A DNA stretch of 64,000 nucleotides from Polynucleobacter sp. MWH-S4W17. GTDB taxonomy: Bacteria > Pseudomonadota > Gammaproteobacteria > Burkholderiales > Burkholderiaceae. Made by a program: the position numbers and the translations under genes. Each line of letters opens with the position of its first letter. Positions within the stretch are counted from its first letter, which is position 1. The notes beneath the pieces are model-generated. The model was not told the DNA's origin and made no database searches. It was given only the letters and a program-made list of their open reading frames with translations. Below, piece by piece: positions 43,325 to 52,433 of this stretch. The DNA is taken from NCBI RefSeq assembly GCF_018687535.1, contig NZ_CP061295.1:744001-808000 (forward strand), in the 5' to 3' direction.

Positions 43325-44638
43325 CTATTTCTTCTTGTGCTCTTCATCAAGCTTATTTAAGAACGCTAGCTTATCTTTGATCTGGGACTCTAGGCCACGC
43401 TCCACTGGTTCGTACCAATGCGGCTCCTTCATGCCTTCCGGTAGATAAGTTTCACCAGCGGCATAGCCATGCGGCTCATCATGGGCATAGCGATATTCTT
43501 TTCCATGCCCAAGCTCTTTCATCAATTTGGTAGGTGCATTGCGCAGATGATTCGGAACGGGTTTGGATTGATCGTTTGCTACATAAGCGCGAGCAGCATT
43601 AAAAGCGTTGTAGCTTGCATTGCTCTTTGAGGCTACAGCCAGATAAACCACGGCTTGCCCAAGAGCCAACTCACCCTCAGGGGATCCTAGTCTTTCATAG
43701 GTCTGGGCCGCATCGTTAGCTAATTGCATTGCTCTTGGATCTGCCAGACCAATATCTTCCCAAGCCATCCTAATAATACGTCTGGCTAAGTAACGGGGAT
43801 CGGCGCCGCCATCTAGCATGCGGCAAAACCAATATAAGGCCGCATCAGGGTTGGATCCGCGAACGGATTTGTGTAGAGCAGAGATTTGGTCGTAAAAGTG
43901 ATCACCACCTTTATCAAAACGCCGCGCTTGAGCACTCAGTGCGTTCTCTATAAATTTCTGATCAACGATTTTTACTTCCGCATTTGGTGTGAGGACCGCA
44001 TTGCGTACTTGTTCAGCTAAATTGAGAAGGCGTCGCGCATCACCATCAGCATTGGAGATGAGGGTATCGATTGCTGTTGATTCAAATTGCACATCGGGCA
44101 TCGCGTGCTGATGAGCTCGATCAAAGAGTAATTTCAACTCCTCGGGAGTGAGTGATTTCAAGACATAGACCTGAGCACGCGACAGGAGTGCGGAGTTCAC
44201 CTCAAAGGATGGGTTCTCGGTAGTGGCGCCAATAAAGGTGAACAAACCTGACTCCACATGGGGTAGCAGGGCATCTTGCTGGCTTTTGTTAAAGCGATGA
44301 ATCTCGTCAACAAATAAAATGGTTTGCTTGCCGTACTGAGCCATATTTTGTTGGGCTTGCTCAATGGCTTCACGGATTTCTTTAACGCCAGCTAAGACTG
44401 CTGAGATTGCAATGAATTCGCGATCAAATGCCTTAGCGGAGAGACGTGCCAGCGTAGTCTTACCAACGCCTGGAGGTCCCCACAAAATCATCGAGTGAGG
44501 TTTGCCGGAGGCAAATGCTAGATTGAGTGGTTTACCACTTGCTAATAAATGGCCTTGTCCAATGACTTCTTCAATCGTTTTTGGACGCAGTGCTTCTGCT
44601 AGAGGTGGAGGCGGTGCGCTATCAAAAAGACTGCTCAT
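43325..44638 (-). CDS. rarA: Replication-associated recombination protein A (MgsA/WRNIP1 family)
   Basis: This 437-residue AAA+ ATPase of the clamp-loader group acts at stalled replication forks. It has Walker [10 protein letters not shown] (54-62), Walker B '[23 protein letters not shown]', sensor 1 '[20 protein letters not shown]', sensor 2 '[13 protein letters not shown]', and the C-terminal tetramerisation region with '[13 protein letters not shown]' and '[14 protein letters not shown]'. Length and motifs are standard. It lies 3 bp downstream of the DUF3429 gene. Confidence 0.96.
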   Translation of the reverse strand: MSSLFDSAPPPPLAEALRPKTIEEVIGQGHLLASGKPLNLAFASGKPHSMILWGPPGVGKTTLARLSAKAFDREFIAISAVLAGVKEIREAIEQAQQNMAQYGKQTILFVDEIHRFNKSQQDALLPHVESGLFTFIGATTENPSFEVNSALLSRAQVYVLKSLTPEELKLLFDRAHQHAMPDVQFESTAIDTLISNADGDARRLLNLAEQVRNAVLTPNAEVKIVDQKFIENALSAQARRFDKGGDHFYDQISALHKSVRGSNPDAALYWFCRMLDGGADPRYLARRIIRMAWEDIGLADPRAMQLANDAAQTYERLGSPEGELALGQAVVYLAVASKSNASYNAFNAARAYVANDQSKPVPNHLRNAPTKLMKELGHGKEYRYAHDEPHGYAAGETYLPEGMKEPHWYEPVERGLESQIKDKLAFLNKLDEEHKKK

Positions 44639-44641
44639 TGA

Positions 44642-45121
44642 TCATGCTTGAATAAAGAGAATAACTAAGGATGCCCAGGTTAGACAGGCTGCTGCAACAT
44701 AGGTCAAGCGATTGCGCATTGTTATAAATGCAGAGCGGGTAGCTTCATCGGCAAAATAATATTGATAGGTATTTTGATCAATATTGCGCTGAATGATCAG
44801 AGTAGAAGCCAAAATAAGTAGGCCTACTGGAATATAAATATGAAGCGCTAACCAAGCAACCAAAGCGGGGATAACGCCCCAGATCCATGCATTTCGGTCT
44901 TCCCAGCGGTCACCGGCAGGTGCTTTTCCCAGAAGATGTAAATTGGCACCCCAATGCAAAGCTCCCATAAACGAAGTAATCACAGCCCCATAACCCGCTA
45001 AAGACTCGGCGCTTAAATAATTCACGGGTGTTGGCGCTAATTGCACCATGAGAGCTAGCCCAATAAATGGAATAAGACCGGCATAGCCAAGTTTTCGAAC
45101 TAAGGGTGGGATGGGGTTCAC
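44642..45121 (-). CDS. DUF3429 membrane protein
   Basis: This 159-residue protein has about five hydrophobic segments (16-31, 43-58, 82-97, 99-113, 138-157) and the DUF3429 features 'SYGAVITSFMGALHWG'-like 'AGYGAVITSFMGALHWG' and a polar end of helix. The family is common in proteobacteria next to unrelated genes, and its function is unknown. It is immediately upstream of rarA, 3 bp away, in the same direction. Confidence 0.82.
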   Translation of the reverse strand: MNPIPPLVRKLGYAGLIPFIGLALMVQLAPTPVNYLSAESLAGYGAVITSFMGALHWGANLHLLGKAPAGDRWEDRNAWIWGVIPALVAWLALHIYIPVGLLILASTLIIQRNIDQNTYQYYFADEATRSAFITMRNRLTYVAAACLTWASLVILFIQA

Positions 45122-45157
45122 GATGGAGGTATCTAGGTTAAGGAGTTGTAAGTGAAA

Positions 45158-46012
45158 TTATTTATCGTAGGTGTATACACCGCGACCTGTTTTGCGACCG
45201 AGGTATCCAGCAGCAACCATTTCACGAAGCAGTGGGCAAGGGCGGTATTTAGAGTCGCTGAAGTTTTCAAAATAGACTTCCATCACTGCCAAGCAAGTAT
45301 CAAGACCAATGAGGTCTGCTAAGGCTAGCGGTCCAATCGGTTGATTGCAACCCAACTTCATTCCTGCATCAATATCTTCTGGGCTAGCAAGACCTTCCGA
45401 TAAAACAAAGAAGGCTTCATTGATCATTGGTAGCAAAATGCGATTCACTACAAAGCCAGGGGAGTTTTTAACAGTAATAGGCTCTTTGCCAACGCGCTGA
45501 GCCATGTCAATAATGGCGGCATGAGTAGCATCACTAGTTTGCAAGCCGCGAATCACTTCCACCAGGGCCATCAGGGGCGGGGGGTTGAAGAAGTGCATGC
45601 CAATAAAGCGCGCAGGGTTGGAGTCAAGGGCTGCAAGTTTAGTAATAGATAGCGAGGAGGTATTAGTGGCAATGATGGTGTCTTTGCTCACAATCTCATC
45701 TACCTGCTTAAGAATCTTTTCTTTAATTGCTTGGTTTTCGGTTGCAGCTTCAATAACTAAACCCAAACCTTTGAGGTCAGTATACGAAGTACTGCCTTTG
45801 ATGCGCTTGAGTGCAGCTGCTTTTGCGTCAACGGTAAGCGTTTCTTTTTTAACGAGTCGATCCAAGCTCTTGCTAATTTGCTCAAGTCCACGTTGCACTG
45901 CTGCCTCATTAATATCAACCATCACGACATCAAGGCCCGCAACCGCACACACTTGTGCAATCCCATTGCCCATAGTGCCCGCACCAATGACGCCTACTGA
46001 TTGAATGCTCAT
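45158..46012 (-). CDS. paaH: 3-hydroxybutyryl-CoA dehydrogenase
   Basis: The protein has 284 residues from ATG 46012, which follows GAGGAAATAAG; the frame is open 20 codons further into the GST gene, but no ribosome site is there. It oxidises 3-hydroxyacyl-CoA to 3-ketoacyl-CoA with NAD(P). The Rossmann motif 'GVIGAGTMGNGIAQV' is at the N-terminus, followed by 'ATNTSSLSITKLA', the catalytic His in 'GMHFFNPPPLM' and the C-terminal 'PIGPLALADLIGLDTCLAVME'. It could serve butyrate or PHB metabolism or phenylacetate degradation. It starts 1 bp after the GST stop. Confidence 0.93.
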   Translation of the reverse strand: MSIQSVGVIGAGTMGNGIAQVCAVAGLDVVMVDINEAAVQRGLEQISKSLDRLVKKETLTVDAKAAALKRIKGSTSYTDLKGLGLVIEAATENQAIKEKILKQVDEIVSKDTIIATNTSSLSITKLAALDSNPARFIGMHFFNPPPLMALVEVIRGLQTSDATHAAIIDMAQRVGKEPITVKNSPGFVVNRILLPMINEAFFVLSEGLASPEDIDAGMKLGCNQPIGPLALADLIGLDTCLAVMEVYFENFSDSKYRPCPLLREMVAAGYLGRKTGRGVYTYDK

Positions 46013-46013
46013 C

Positions 46014-46745
46014 TTATTTCCTCTTTTGATATTGGGTAGAACCAAATAACGTCTCTCTAGCCTTGTCGTCATGCAAGGGTTTCCGCAATGCAGTTAATAC
46101 TTGGCAGCCACGCATCACTGCTGGTCGTGCCCCAATCTTTTCAAACCATTTTTTAAAATGCGGGTAATCATTGATTTCAATGCCTTGATTTTTCCAATTA
46201 CGAGTCCATGGATAAATCGCAATATCAGCAATGGAATAAGTTTTGCCTGCAATATAGGGATTATCTTTCAGTTGACCATCCAATACTCCATAGATGCGCT
46301 TGGCTTCATTGGTGTAACGATTAATGGCATATTCAATTTTCTCAGGTGCGTAGAGCCTGAAGTGGTGGTTTTGCCCAAGCATGGGGCCAAGACCACCCAT
46401 TTGGAACATCAGCCATTGCAGCACCTTGTACTTACCGCGGGTGCTTTGGGGTAAGTACTTGCCAGTCTTACCGGCTAAATAGAGAAGAATGGCGCCAGAC
46501 TCAAATACGTTGATGGGTTTGCCGTCTGGACCATTAGGGTCAACGATTGCTGGAATCTTGTTGTTAGGGCTGATCTTGAGGAACTCAGGCGCAAATTGAT
46601 CGCCGGCACCAATATCAATCGGATGGGCAATCCAGTCGCGACCTAGGCGGTAGCCGCATTCTTCGAGCATGATGTGCACCTTATGGCCATTTGGGGTTGG
46701 CCAGCTATAAACGTCAATTACGTTATTTGATTTTGGGGTTGCCAT
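46014..46745 (-). CDS. yghU: Glutathione S-transferase family protein, YghU-like
   Basis: The protein has 243 residues from ATG 46745 (preceded by TAGAGG). The longer frame runs into the aminotransferase gene and is rejected. The N-terminal thioredoxin fold reads 'YSWPTPNGHKVHIMLEECG', then 'ISPNNKIPAIVDPNG', 'VFESGAILLYLAGKTGKYLP', with a helical C-terminal domain including 'SIADIAIYPWTRNWKNQGI'. This is the Nu-class/YghU type, which has glutathione disulfide-bond reductase activity in E. coli. It lies in a possible operon with the aminotransferase upstream and paaH downstream. Confidence 0.9.
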   Translation of the reverse strand: MATPKSNNVIDVYSWPTPNGHKVHIMLEECGYRLGRDWIAHPIDIGAGDQFAPEFLKISPNNKIPAIVDPNGPDGKPINVFESGAILLYLAGKTGKYLPQSTRGKYKVLQWLMFQMGGLGPMLGQNHHFRLYAPEKIEYAINRYTNEAKRIYGVLDGQLKDNPYIAGKTYSIADIAIYPWTRNWKNQGIEINDYPHFKKWFEKIGARPAVMRGCQVLTALRKPLHDDKARETLFGSTQYQKRK

Positions 46746-46753
46746 TTTTTCCT

Positions 46754-47950
46754 CTATAAATTTTGTAAGCGTTGTAACGCATTGGCGAGAGTTTGCTCTT
46801 GCTTTGCAAAACAAAAACGAATGACGCCAGACTCGGTCGGTTGATCATAAAAAGCAGAAACTGGAATAGCAGCTACCCCAACTTTACTAGTAAGCCATTT
46901 GCAAAAATCAGCCTCATTCAATTTGGCCTGGGGGATTCCTAGTGCCGAGTAATCAGCGCATTGAAAATAACTACCGGGGCTAGGAAGCAATGTAAATTTG
47001 GTTTTACTTAAGCCAGTCCTAAAAAAATCTCGCTTAGCTTGATAAAAGGCCGGAAGATTTAAATAATGGTTTTCATCTGTAAGATAAGTAGCTAAGCCAT
47101 ATTGCATGGGGGTATTGACGGCAAATACATTGAACTGATGTACCTTGCGAAATTCTTTTGTCAGCGCAGATGGCGCAGCTACATAACCCACTTTCCAACC
47201 AGTGACGTGATAGGTCTTGCCAAAGCTAGAAACTAGAAAGCTCCTAGCTGCTAACTCTGGATGAGAGGAGATGCTGTGGTGCTTGGCGCCGTCATAGACC
47301 ATATGCTCATAGACTTCGTCACTCAGAATCAAGGCGGAAGTATCGCGAACTAAGGCTGCTAGGTGATCAAGATCTGATTTATCCCACACCATGCCAGTTG
47401 GATTATGTGGAGTGTTAATCAGAATGAGTCGCGTTTTAGGATTAATAGCATTTGCCAATACATCCCACGGAATTTGATACGAAGCCACTTGTCCTGATTC
47501 ATCACGTACGACCTGCAATGAAATGGCAATCGTTTTGCCCCCAGCTAAATCTATTGCAGGTCGGTAGCAGTCAAAGGCGGGTTCAATGATGATGACTTCA
47601 TCGCCAGGACCAACGCAAGAGAGTACGGCTGTAAATATGGCCTGTGTGCCACCTGCGGTAATTGTGATTTCAGTATCAGCGTCGTAGTGGTGACTATATA
47701 AACGGCTGATCTTATGGCTAATGCCATGACGAAGTTCTGCAACTCCAGCCATAGGGGGGTATTGATTGTGATCTGCCAACATGGCGGCATTCACATCAGC
47801 AATCAGTTTTCTGTCGCATGGAAAGTCCGGAAAGCCTTGCCCAAGATTAATCGCCTGATGCTCTGCGGCCAGGGAGGACATCACCGTAAAGATGGTGGTT
47901 CCAACTTTTGGTAGGCGACTTAGAAAAGAGGGTGTCTCTAGCGAGTTCAT
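46754..47950 (-). CDS. Pyridoxal-phosphate aminotransferase, methionine aminotransferase (YbdL) type
   Basis: This 398-residue fold-type I class I aminotransferase has the N-terminal 'INLGQGFPDFPCD', 'TAGGTQAIFTAVL', 'PHNPTGMVWD', 'ILSDEVYEHMVYD', PLP lysine Lys245 in 'SSFGKTYHVTGWKVGY' and Arg in 'GVIRFCFAKQ'. 'GKTYHVTGWKVGY' and 'GQGFPDF' are characteristic of the YbdL/kynurenine aminotransferase group, which prefers methionine, aromatic residues or kynurenine. It is divergent from yaaA across an 84-bp gap and starts the minus-strand run toward paaH. Confidence 0.9.
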   Translation of the reverse strand: MNSLETPSFLSRLPKVGTTIFTVMSSLAAEHQAINLGQGFPDFPCDRKLIADVNAAMLADHNQYPPMAGVAELRHGISHKISRLYSHHYDADTEITITAGGTQAIFTAVLSCVGPGDEVIIIEPAFDCYRPAIDLAGGKTIAISLQVVRDESGQVASYQIPWDVLANAINPKTRLILINTPHNPTGMVWDKSDLDHLAALVRDTSALILSDEVYEHMVYDGAKHHSISSHPELAARSFLVSSFGKTYHVTGWKVGYVAAPSALTKEFRKVHQFNVFAVNTPMQYGLATYLTDENHYLNLPAFYQAKRDFFRTGLSKTKFTLLPSPGSYFQCADYSALGIPQAKLNEADFCKWLTSKVGVAAIPVSAFYDQPTESGVIRFCFAKQEQTLANALQRLQNL

Positions 47951-48034
47951 GAGGGCAGGGGTAATGATCGGCCTTTTACAGCGGATATATTCGGTAGTCG
48001 CTAGAATGGTAAAAATACATAAACAAATTGTGCC

Positions 48035-48811
48035 ATGCTGATCGTTCTTTCACCTGCTAAATCCTTGGATTACAAGACCCCCGCCAAGGTCAAGTCACCC
48101 ACTTTGCCCGAGTTTGTCTCGGAATCAGCCAAGCTTATTGCTGATCTCAAGAAACTAGCACCGCAAGACATTGCCAAATTGATGGGTTTATCCGATCAGT
48201 TGGCTATTTTGAACGTTGGTCGCTACCGGGATTGGTCTAAAAAATTCACAGAAGAAAATAGTAAGCCGGCGATTTATGCCTTTGCTGGGGATGTCTATGA
48301 TGGTTTTGACGTTAAAACGCTGAATGCCAAAGCGGTAGAGTTTGCCCAAGATCACATCCGAATTTTGTCCGGCCTTTATGGCGCGCTGAAGCCTCTGGAT
48401 TTGATGCAGCCTTATCGCTTAGAAATGGGCACCTCATTCAAAAACGCCAGAGGTAAGGATCTTTATGCATTCTGGGGGAGTCGCGTAACCGATTCCATCA
48501 AAAAGGTTTTAGAAAAGCAAAAGAAGCCAGTACTACTGAACCTGGCTTCAGAGGAGTATTTCAAGGTACTCCAACCTAAAGAATTGGATTGCCAGGTCAT
48601 TTCCCCGGTATTTCAGGACGCCAAGGATGGTAAGTACAAGATCATTTCTTTTTATGCCAAGCGAGCTCGAGGCTTGATGGCTCGCTATGTGGTTGAGAAT
48701 CGCATTACTGATCCCGCTGATTTAAAGGGCTTTAATTTGGATGGCTACAAGTACTATGCCGCTGAATCAAAAGTAGATAAGCCTGTATTTAGAAGGGCAG
48801 AAAGAAAATAA
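48035..48811 (+). CDS. yaaA: Peroxide stress protein YaaA (DUF328)
   Basis: This 258-residue protein has the family start '[13 protein letters not shown]', then '[12 protein letters not shown]', '[24 protein letters not shown]', '[10 protein letters not shown]' and '[12 protein letters not shown]'. In E. coli YaaA lowers intracellular iron and limits peroxide damage to DNA and protein. It binds DNA and is cytoplasmic. The length is normal. Its stop overlaps the start of the DUF2863 gene by 1 bp. Confidence 0.95.
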   Translation: MLIVLSPAKSLDYKTPAKVKSPTLPEFVSESAKLIADLKKLAPQDIAKLMGLSDQLAILNVGRYRDWSKKFTEENSKPAIYAFAGDVYDGFDVKTLNAKAVEFAQDHIRILSGLYGALKPLDLMQPYRLEMGTSFKNARGKDLYAFWGSRVTDSIKKVLEKQKKPVLLNLASEEYFKVLQPKELDCQVISPVFQDAKDGKYKIISFYAKRARGLMARYVVENRITDPADLKGFNLDGYKYYAAESKVDKPVFRRAERK

Positions 48812-50022
48812 TGGCCGTGCATCGCACTAAAGCATCGCAACGGAATTCTCCAGAAGTGGAGAAGATGGTGGCTGACGCTATTTCTTTGGCCGCATCTGGC
48901 AGTCAAATCGAGGATCGCTTCTGGGAAGAGCGCCTGAACGTACGCTTAATGCGCTTGCTCAAAAGTCAAAATCAAAACGTGATTGATGCCGCCCTAGATC
49001 AAACCTTCCGTATCAATACAGTAGCCTTTGAAGTACTTGCCGACATTGCAGAAACCTTGGCTGAGTCATTGAGGGTTGAGCATGAAGGGCAGGAGTGGGA
49101 TGTATTGTTACTAGCAATGCCTATCGTTGCGCATACTCGTTATCAGATTCCATCCGGGCCATTACCTGTCAATATTATTGAGTCAACTGCTCAGGCCCTA
49201 CATAGCGCTATTGCCTCAACTGACACGCGCATTGCTATTGTTCCTTGGCTTTACAGCATTGATCAAATGCCGCATTCCCATTGTCAAACGCGCGTGCTGA
49301 CAGAAGCATTGGCAACCGCGGCAATCTCCGGAAAAGATGTCAAGCTTGAGTTGCGTAACATGTCGGAAACGATTGCCGTATTAGCGGATCCACGCTTTAT
49401 TATTGCCGCCTTAAGTGCGCCGAGCGGCTCTCCCATTTTCCGCTGGCAGGCAGAACCACCGGCTCGCCAAGAGCGTGGCGTGAGTTTGATTGGTTGGCAA
49501 ACTGCTATGCAGGAGCCGATAGCATCTCTACTCCCTGGTTGTGAATTTGAGCTGCTCTTACCGGAGGCTTATTTCACAAACTGCCGTTTGGCTGATAAGC
49601 ACGTGCGACCTTTGAGTATTCGTGCAGCAGTCAATTTCTTAGAGAGCACTCTCGGGATATTGCCTACTGGCTTATCGTGTGTGGTCGGCGCCTTTGGAGA
49701 AGAGCAGGCGGATGAGTATCGAATATCGTTCAGTGTAAAAGGTTCATCCGAAGTAATGTATGGAGTGATCTGGCCTCTGTATGACAGAGAAAGCGTGGCA
49801 AGCGACGCCTTAAACGACCTGTCAGATGATGAGAGTCCCATTAAAAAGATTTGTGATGCCTTGCATGATGCAGGAGTGGAGGATGTATTCCGACATGCAA
49901 TGCTATTCGATCCAGAACTCTGTGATGACTGTGGAGCACCTTTATTCCCAGATCGCTCAGGCGAAGCAGTACATGCTGAAATGCCAGACGATGCACCATC
50001 ACAGCAACCTTTGTTTCACTAG
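48811..50022 (+). CDS. DUF2863 family protein
   Basis: This 403-residue soluble protein matches the DUF2863 family, largely restricted to betaproteobacteria, with 'FWEERLNVRLMRLLKSQNQNVIDAALDQTF', 'AMPIVAHTRYQIPSG' and a C-terminal cysteine pair 'CDDCGAPLFPD' that may bind metal. No catalytic motif or signal peptide is recognisable. Coupling to yaaA by a 1-bp overlap suggests expression together, possibly in stress response, but this is inference. A strong bidirectional terminator follows. Confidence 0.85.
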   Translation: MAVHRTKASQRNSPEVEKMVADAISLAASGSQIEDRFWEERLNVRLMRLLKSQNQNVIDAALDQTFRINTVAFEVLADIAETLAESLRVEHEGQEWDVLLLAMPIVAHTRYQIPSGPLPVNIIESTAQALHSAIASTDTRIAIVPWLYSIDQMPHSHCQTRVLTEALATAAISGKDVKLELRNMSETIAVLADPRFIIAALSAPSGSPIFRWQAEPPARQERGVSLIGWQTAMQEPIASLLPGCEFELLLPEAYFTNCRLADKHVRPLSIRAAVNFLESTLGILPTGLSCVVGAFGEEQADEYRISFSVKGSSEVMYGVIWPLYDRESVASDALNDLSDDESPIKKICDALHDAGVEDVFRHAMLFDPELCDDCGAPLFPDRSGEAVHAEMPDDAPSQQPLFH

Positions 50023-50023
50023 A

Positions 50024-50060
50024 TTAAACAAAGAGGCAAAACAAAGAAGCAAAAGAAAAA
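50024..50060. repeat. Purine-rich degenerate repeat after the DUF2863 gene
   Basis: Two 13-bp units (CAAAGAGGCAAAA and CAAAGAAGCAAAA) lie in tandem inside an A-rich stretch starting just after the stop. The motif resembles the 12-bp repeat before asd at 60951-60986. Confidence 0.5.
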
Positions 50061-50093
50061 TATATCAATGAAATAATAGAAACACTAAGCAAT

Positions 50094-50121
50094 AAAAAAG
50101 CCGAGAAATCTCGGCTTTTTT
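50094..50121. terminator. Bidirectional intrinsic terminator
   Basis: The perfect stem AAAAAAGCCGAG / CTCGGCTTTTTT with an AAAT loop lies between the converging DUF2863 gene and the small secreted protein gene (stop at 50142). It has T-runs on both strands. Confidence 0.9.
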
Positions 50122-50141
50122 ATTTGATGCAGTGCGAGAAA

Positions 50142-50516
50142 TTAATTCTGCACAAAAGGTTCTGCGCCAGCAAACAAGTGTGGCAACTTACCAGATCTCA
50201 TATCTGCTGTTTGGCAGAAATCGGCAAGACGTACACCCGCTTTAATGTTAAATAGCATTGCTTTGTTCCCCAATACCACTAGGTCGTAACCTGAATTGGT
50301 ATTTTTGTAACGCAGGCTGCCCGGCAATGAAGTTTGGCGATCCAAATCATACGTTTTGGATTCCCAAGTTAAGCGGATCTTTTCAGTTGAGCCAGTAGTT
50401 TTGAATTGCTTGCTTTCTTGACAGGTCCAAGTAAATACTTCTTCATCAGCAAATGCATTTGCAGCGCCTAAAGCGCTAGCAAGCACAAGGCTAATTGCGA
50501 GAAGGTTTTTCTTCAT
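50142..50516 (-). CDS. Small secreted protein, possibly MliC-like
   Basis: This 124-residue protein has a clear signal peptide (hydrophobic core 5-20, cleavage near 'AFA-DE'). The mature part has two cysteines (Cys32 in 'TWTCQES' and Cys101 in 'LADFCQT') that could form a disulfide, and the segment 'GSLRYKNTNSGYDLVVLGNK', which resembles the 'SGxRY...W.kG.eA.L' pattern of periplasmic lysozyme inhibitors of the MliC type. That similarity is weak. Its location 10 bp downstream of mdh on the same strand suggests co-transcription. Otherwise it is a conserved hypothetical exported protein. Confidence 0.7.
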   Translation of the reverse strand: MKKNLLAISLVLASALGAANAFADEEVFTWTCQESKQFKTTGSTEKIRLTWESKTYDLDRQTSLPGSLRYKNTNSGYDLVVLGNKAMLFNIKAGVRLADFCQTADMRSGKLPHLFAGAEPFVQN

Positions 50517-50526
50517 CTAGTTTTCC

Positions 50527-51516
50527 TTATGAGAGCAAGTGCTTAACGCCAGCCTGCTCTTCGAGTAACTCATTCAAGGTGTGGGTCATGCGCTCACGGG
50601 AGAATGCATCGATCTCTAAACCTTCGATCATTTTGTATTCGCCGTTTTCGCAAACCACTGGGAAGCCATAAATCACTTCAGCAGGAATGTCGTATTCGCC
50701 TTTAGAAGGAATACCCATCGTTACCCACTTACCGTTAGTACCGAGAACCCAATCATGAATGTGATCAATCGCCGCATTGGCTGCAGAAGCTGCAGAAGAC
50801 AGGCCACGCGCTTCAATGATGGCTGCGCCACGCTTACCAACCGTAGGAATAAATACATCTTTGTTCCAAGCTGCATCGTTGATAGAGTCTTTGACTGACT
50901 TGCCATCGATCGTTGCAAAGCGATAGTCTGGATACATTGTTGGGCTGTGGTTGCCCCATACAACTAATTTCTCAATATCAGCTACTGGCTTGTTCAACTT
51001 GCTAGCCAATTGTGAGAGGGCACGGTTGTGATCCAAGCGCAACATGGCTGTGAAATTCTTGGCAGGAATATCTGGAGCAGATTTCATGGCGATGTACGCA
51101 TTGGTATTTGCTGGGTTACCAACAACCAACACTTTTACAGTCTTCTTAGCAACTGCATTTAATGCTTTGCCTTGAGCTGTGAAAATTTGTGCATTAGCGG
51201 AGAGCAAGTCTTTACGCTCCATGCCAGGGCCACGTGGGCGTGCGCCAACCAAAAGAGCAACGTCGATATCTTTAAAGGCAGTCATTGGGTCAGAGTGGGC
51301 TGTCATGCCTGCCAATAGCGGGAATGCACAGTCTTCTAACTCCATCATCACGCCAGTTAAGGCTTTTTGAGCTTTTTCATCAGGAATCTCAAGCAATTGC
51401 AGGATGACGGGCTGATCTTTGCCCAGCAGGTCGCCATTGGCGATGCGGAATAGAAGGGAATATCCGATTTGACCGGCTGCACCGGTTACAGCGACACGCA
51501 TTGGGGCTTTTGCCAT
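50527..51516 (-). CDS. mdh: Malate dehydrogenase
   Basis: This 329-residue NAD-dependent TCA-cycle enzyme converts malate to oxaloacetate. Motifs are '[19 protein letters not shown]' (Rossmann), '[18 protein letters not shown]' (substrate Arg residues), '[14 protein letters not shown]', and '[15 protein letters not shown]' with the catalytic His. This is the MDH type 2 form found in betaproteobacteria. It is divergent from the gntR gene; its promoter (perfect -35) lies beside a palindrome that overlaps the gntR promoter. It is followed on the same strand by a small secreted protein gene. Confidence 0.97.
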   Translation of the reverse strand: MAKAPMRVAVTGAAGQIGYSLLFRIANGDLLGKDQPVILQLLEIPDEKAQKALTGVMMELEDCAFPLLAGMTAHSDPMTAFKDIDVALLVGARPRGPGMERKDLLSANAQIFTAQGKALNAVAKKTVKVLVVGNPANTNAYIAMKSAPDIPAKNFTAMLRLDHNRALSQLASKLNKPVADIEKLVVWGNHSPTMYPDYRFATIDGKSVKDSINDAAWNKDVFIPTVGKRGAAIIEARGLSSAASAANAAIDHIHDWVLGTNGKWVTMGIPSKGEYDIPAEVIYGFPVVCENGEYKMIEGLEIDAFSRERMTHTLNELLEEQAGVKHLLS

Positions 51517-51580
51517 TACTGAGAACTCCAGAAGTTGGTTAAGAGGGTTAATTAATGAAAACTTTTCTATTATCCATTCA

Positions 51581-51610
51581 AGTGTAGGGACTTTAGCTTT
51601 ACACTGTCAA
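51581..51610 (-). promoter_or_regulatory. Sigma-70-like promoter of mdh
   Basis: On the minus strand a perfect TTGACA (51610-51605) is followed after 18 bp by TACACT (51586-51581). The predicted start is about 60 nt upstream of the mdh ATG. Confidence 0.55.
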
Positions 51611-51626
51611 TGATGTCTTATATAAG
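51598..51626 (+). promoter_or_regulatory. Sigma-70 promoter of the gntR gene
   Basis: TTTACA (51598-51603), a 17-bp spacer and TATAAG (51621-51626) each match the consensus at five of six positions. The predicted start is near 51633. The -10 box lies inside a perfect palindrome. Confidence 0.65.
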
Positions 51627-51628
51627 AC
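51615..51628. promoter_or_regulatory. Palindromic operator candidate in the mdh/gntR divergent region
   Basis: The 14-bp perfect palindrome GTCTTATATAAGAC has GTCT/AGAC ends like operators of HutC-type GntR proteins. It covers the gntR -10 box and lies 4 bp from the mdh -35 box, so one bound dimer could repress both genes. No second copy was seen before sdhC or gltA. Confidence 0.6.
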
Positions 51629-51674
51629 TAGAATTACTTTGAATTTTATCCAATTGACACGGCCTGGAGTTAAT

Positions 51675-52412
51675 TTGTCTGATGTAAATTTGCCTGTTGC
51701 CTCATTTAGCCCTCTGTACGAACAGATCAAGGCGATGATTTTGGCTAGTTTGCAAGCCTCGGAATGGCTGCCAGGAATGGCCATTCCCAGTGAGATGGAG
51801 CTTGCAGCCCGTTATGCCGTCAGTCAGGGTACCGTTCGCAAGGCTATTGACGAGCTTGCGGCCCAAAATCTATTAGTTCGACGGCAGGGTAAGGGCACCT
51901 TTGTCGCGACCCATCAAGAGGATGATTGGCAGTACCGTTTTTTACGTTTAGCCCCGGATTCTGGTGAGAAATTTCACCTGACCAACCAGTTTTTGACCTG
52001 TGAAAAGGTCGAGGCTACGACTTATGTGGCTAATTTGCTCAAATTAAAGGCAGGGGACCCCATTATTCATATTGATCGGGTTCAGAGCTTTGCAGGCAAA
52101 CCTATTGTTTTTGAAGAGATTTTTCTGCCTGGAGCCCGTTTTAAGGGTCTGGACCTTGAAGTGCTTAATGCTTGGCATGGTCCCGTCTACGCATTTTATG
52201 AGGGGCATTACGCCACCCATATGGTGCGTGCAGAAGAAAAAATTAAGGCTGTAGCTGCTGATGAAATGCTGGCAAAACATCTGCATCTGGAAGAGGGTGC
52301 GCCACTCCTTTCTGTAGAACGGGTGGCTTTCACCTACGGGAATAAACCAGTAGAAATTCGTCACGCTAGATACGACACTTCAAAGCAGCATTACGAAAAC
52401 AAATTGAACTAA
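51675..52412 (+). CDS. GntR/HutC-family transcriptional regulator
   Basis: The protein has 245 residues from a TTG at 51675, which has GGAG 5 nt upstream; another TTG at 51639 would leave almost no leader after the predicted transcript start. The N-terminal winged helix reads 'PLYEQIKAMILASLQ', 'IPSEMELAARYAVSQGTVRKAIDEL' and 'VRRQGKGTFVA'. The C-terminal UTRA effector domain has 'LKAGDPIIHIDRVQSFAGKPI' and 'GAPLLSVERVAFTYGNKPVEIR'. Its position between mdh and the sdh operon suggests control of TCA-cycle genes. A palindrome over its own promoter suggests autorepression. Confidence 0.9.
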   Translation: MSDVNLPVASFSPLYEQIKAMILASLQASEWLPGMAIPSEMELAARYAVSQGTVRKAIDELAAQNLLVRRQGKGTFVATHQEDDWQYRFLRLAPDSGEKFHLTNQFLTCEKVEATTYVANLLKLKAGDPIIHIDRVQSFAGKPIVFEEIFLPGARFKGLDLEVLNAWHGPVYAFYEGHYATHMVRAEEKIKAVAADEMLAKHLHLEEGAPLLSVERVAFTYGNKPVEIRHARYDTSKQHYENKLN

Positions 52413-52433
52413 GCGCGTTGATGAACATATCCG

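Noticed and set aside
45585..46004. 139-codon open frame on the plus strand inside paaH
   Set aside because: Antisense to a clear 3-hydroxyacyl-CoA dehydrogenase; composition dominated by Ser/Thr/Ala/Leu as expected for a shadow frame.
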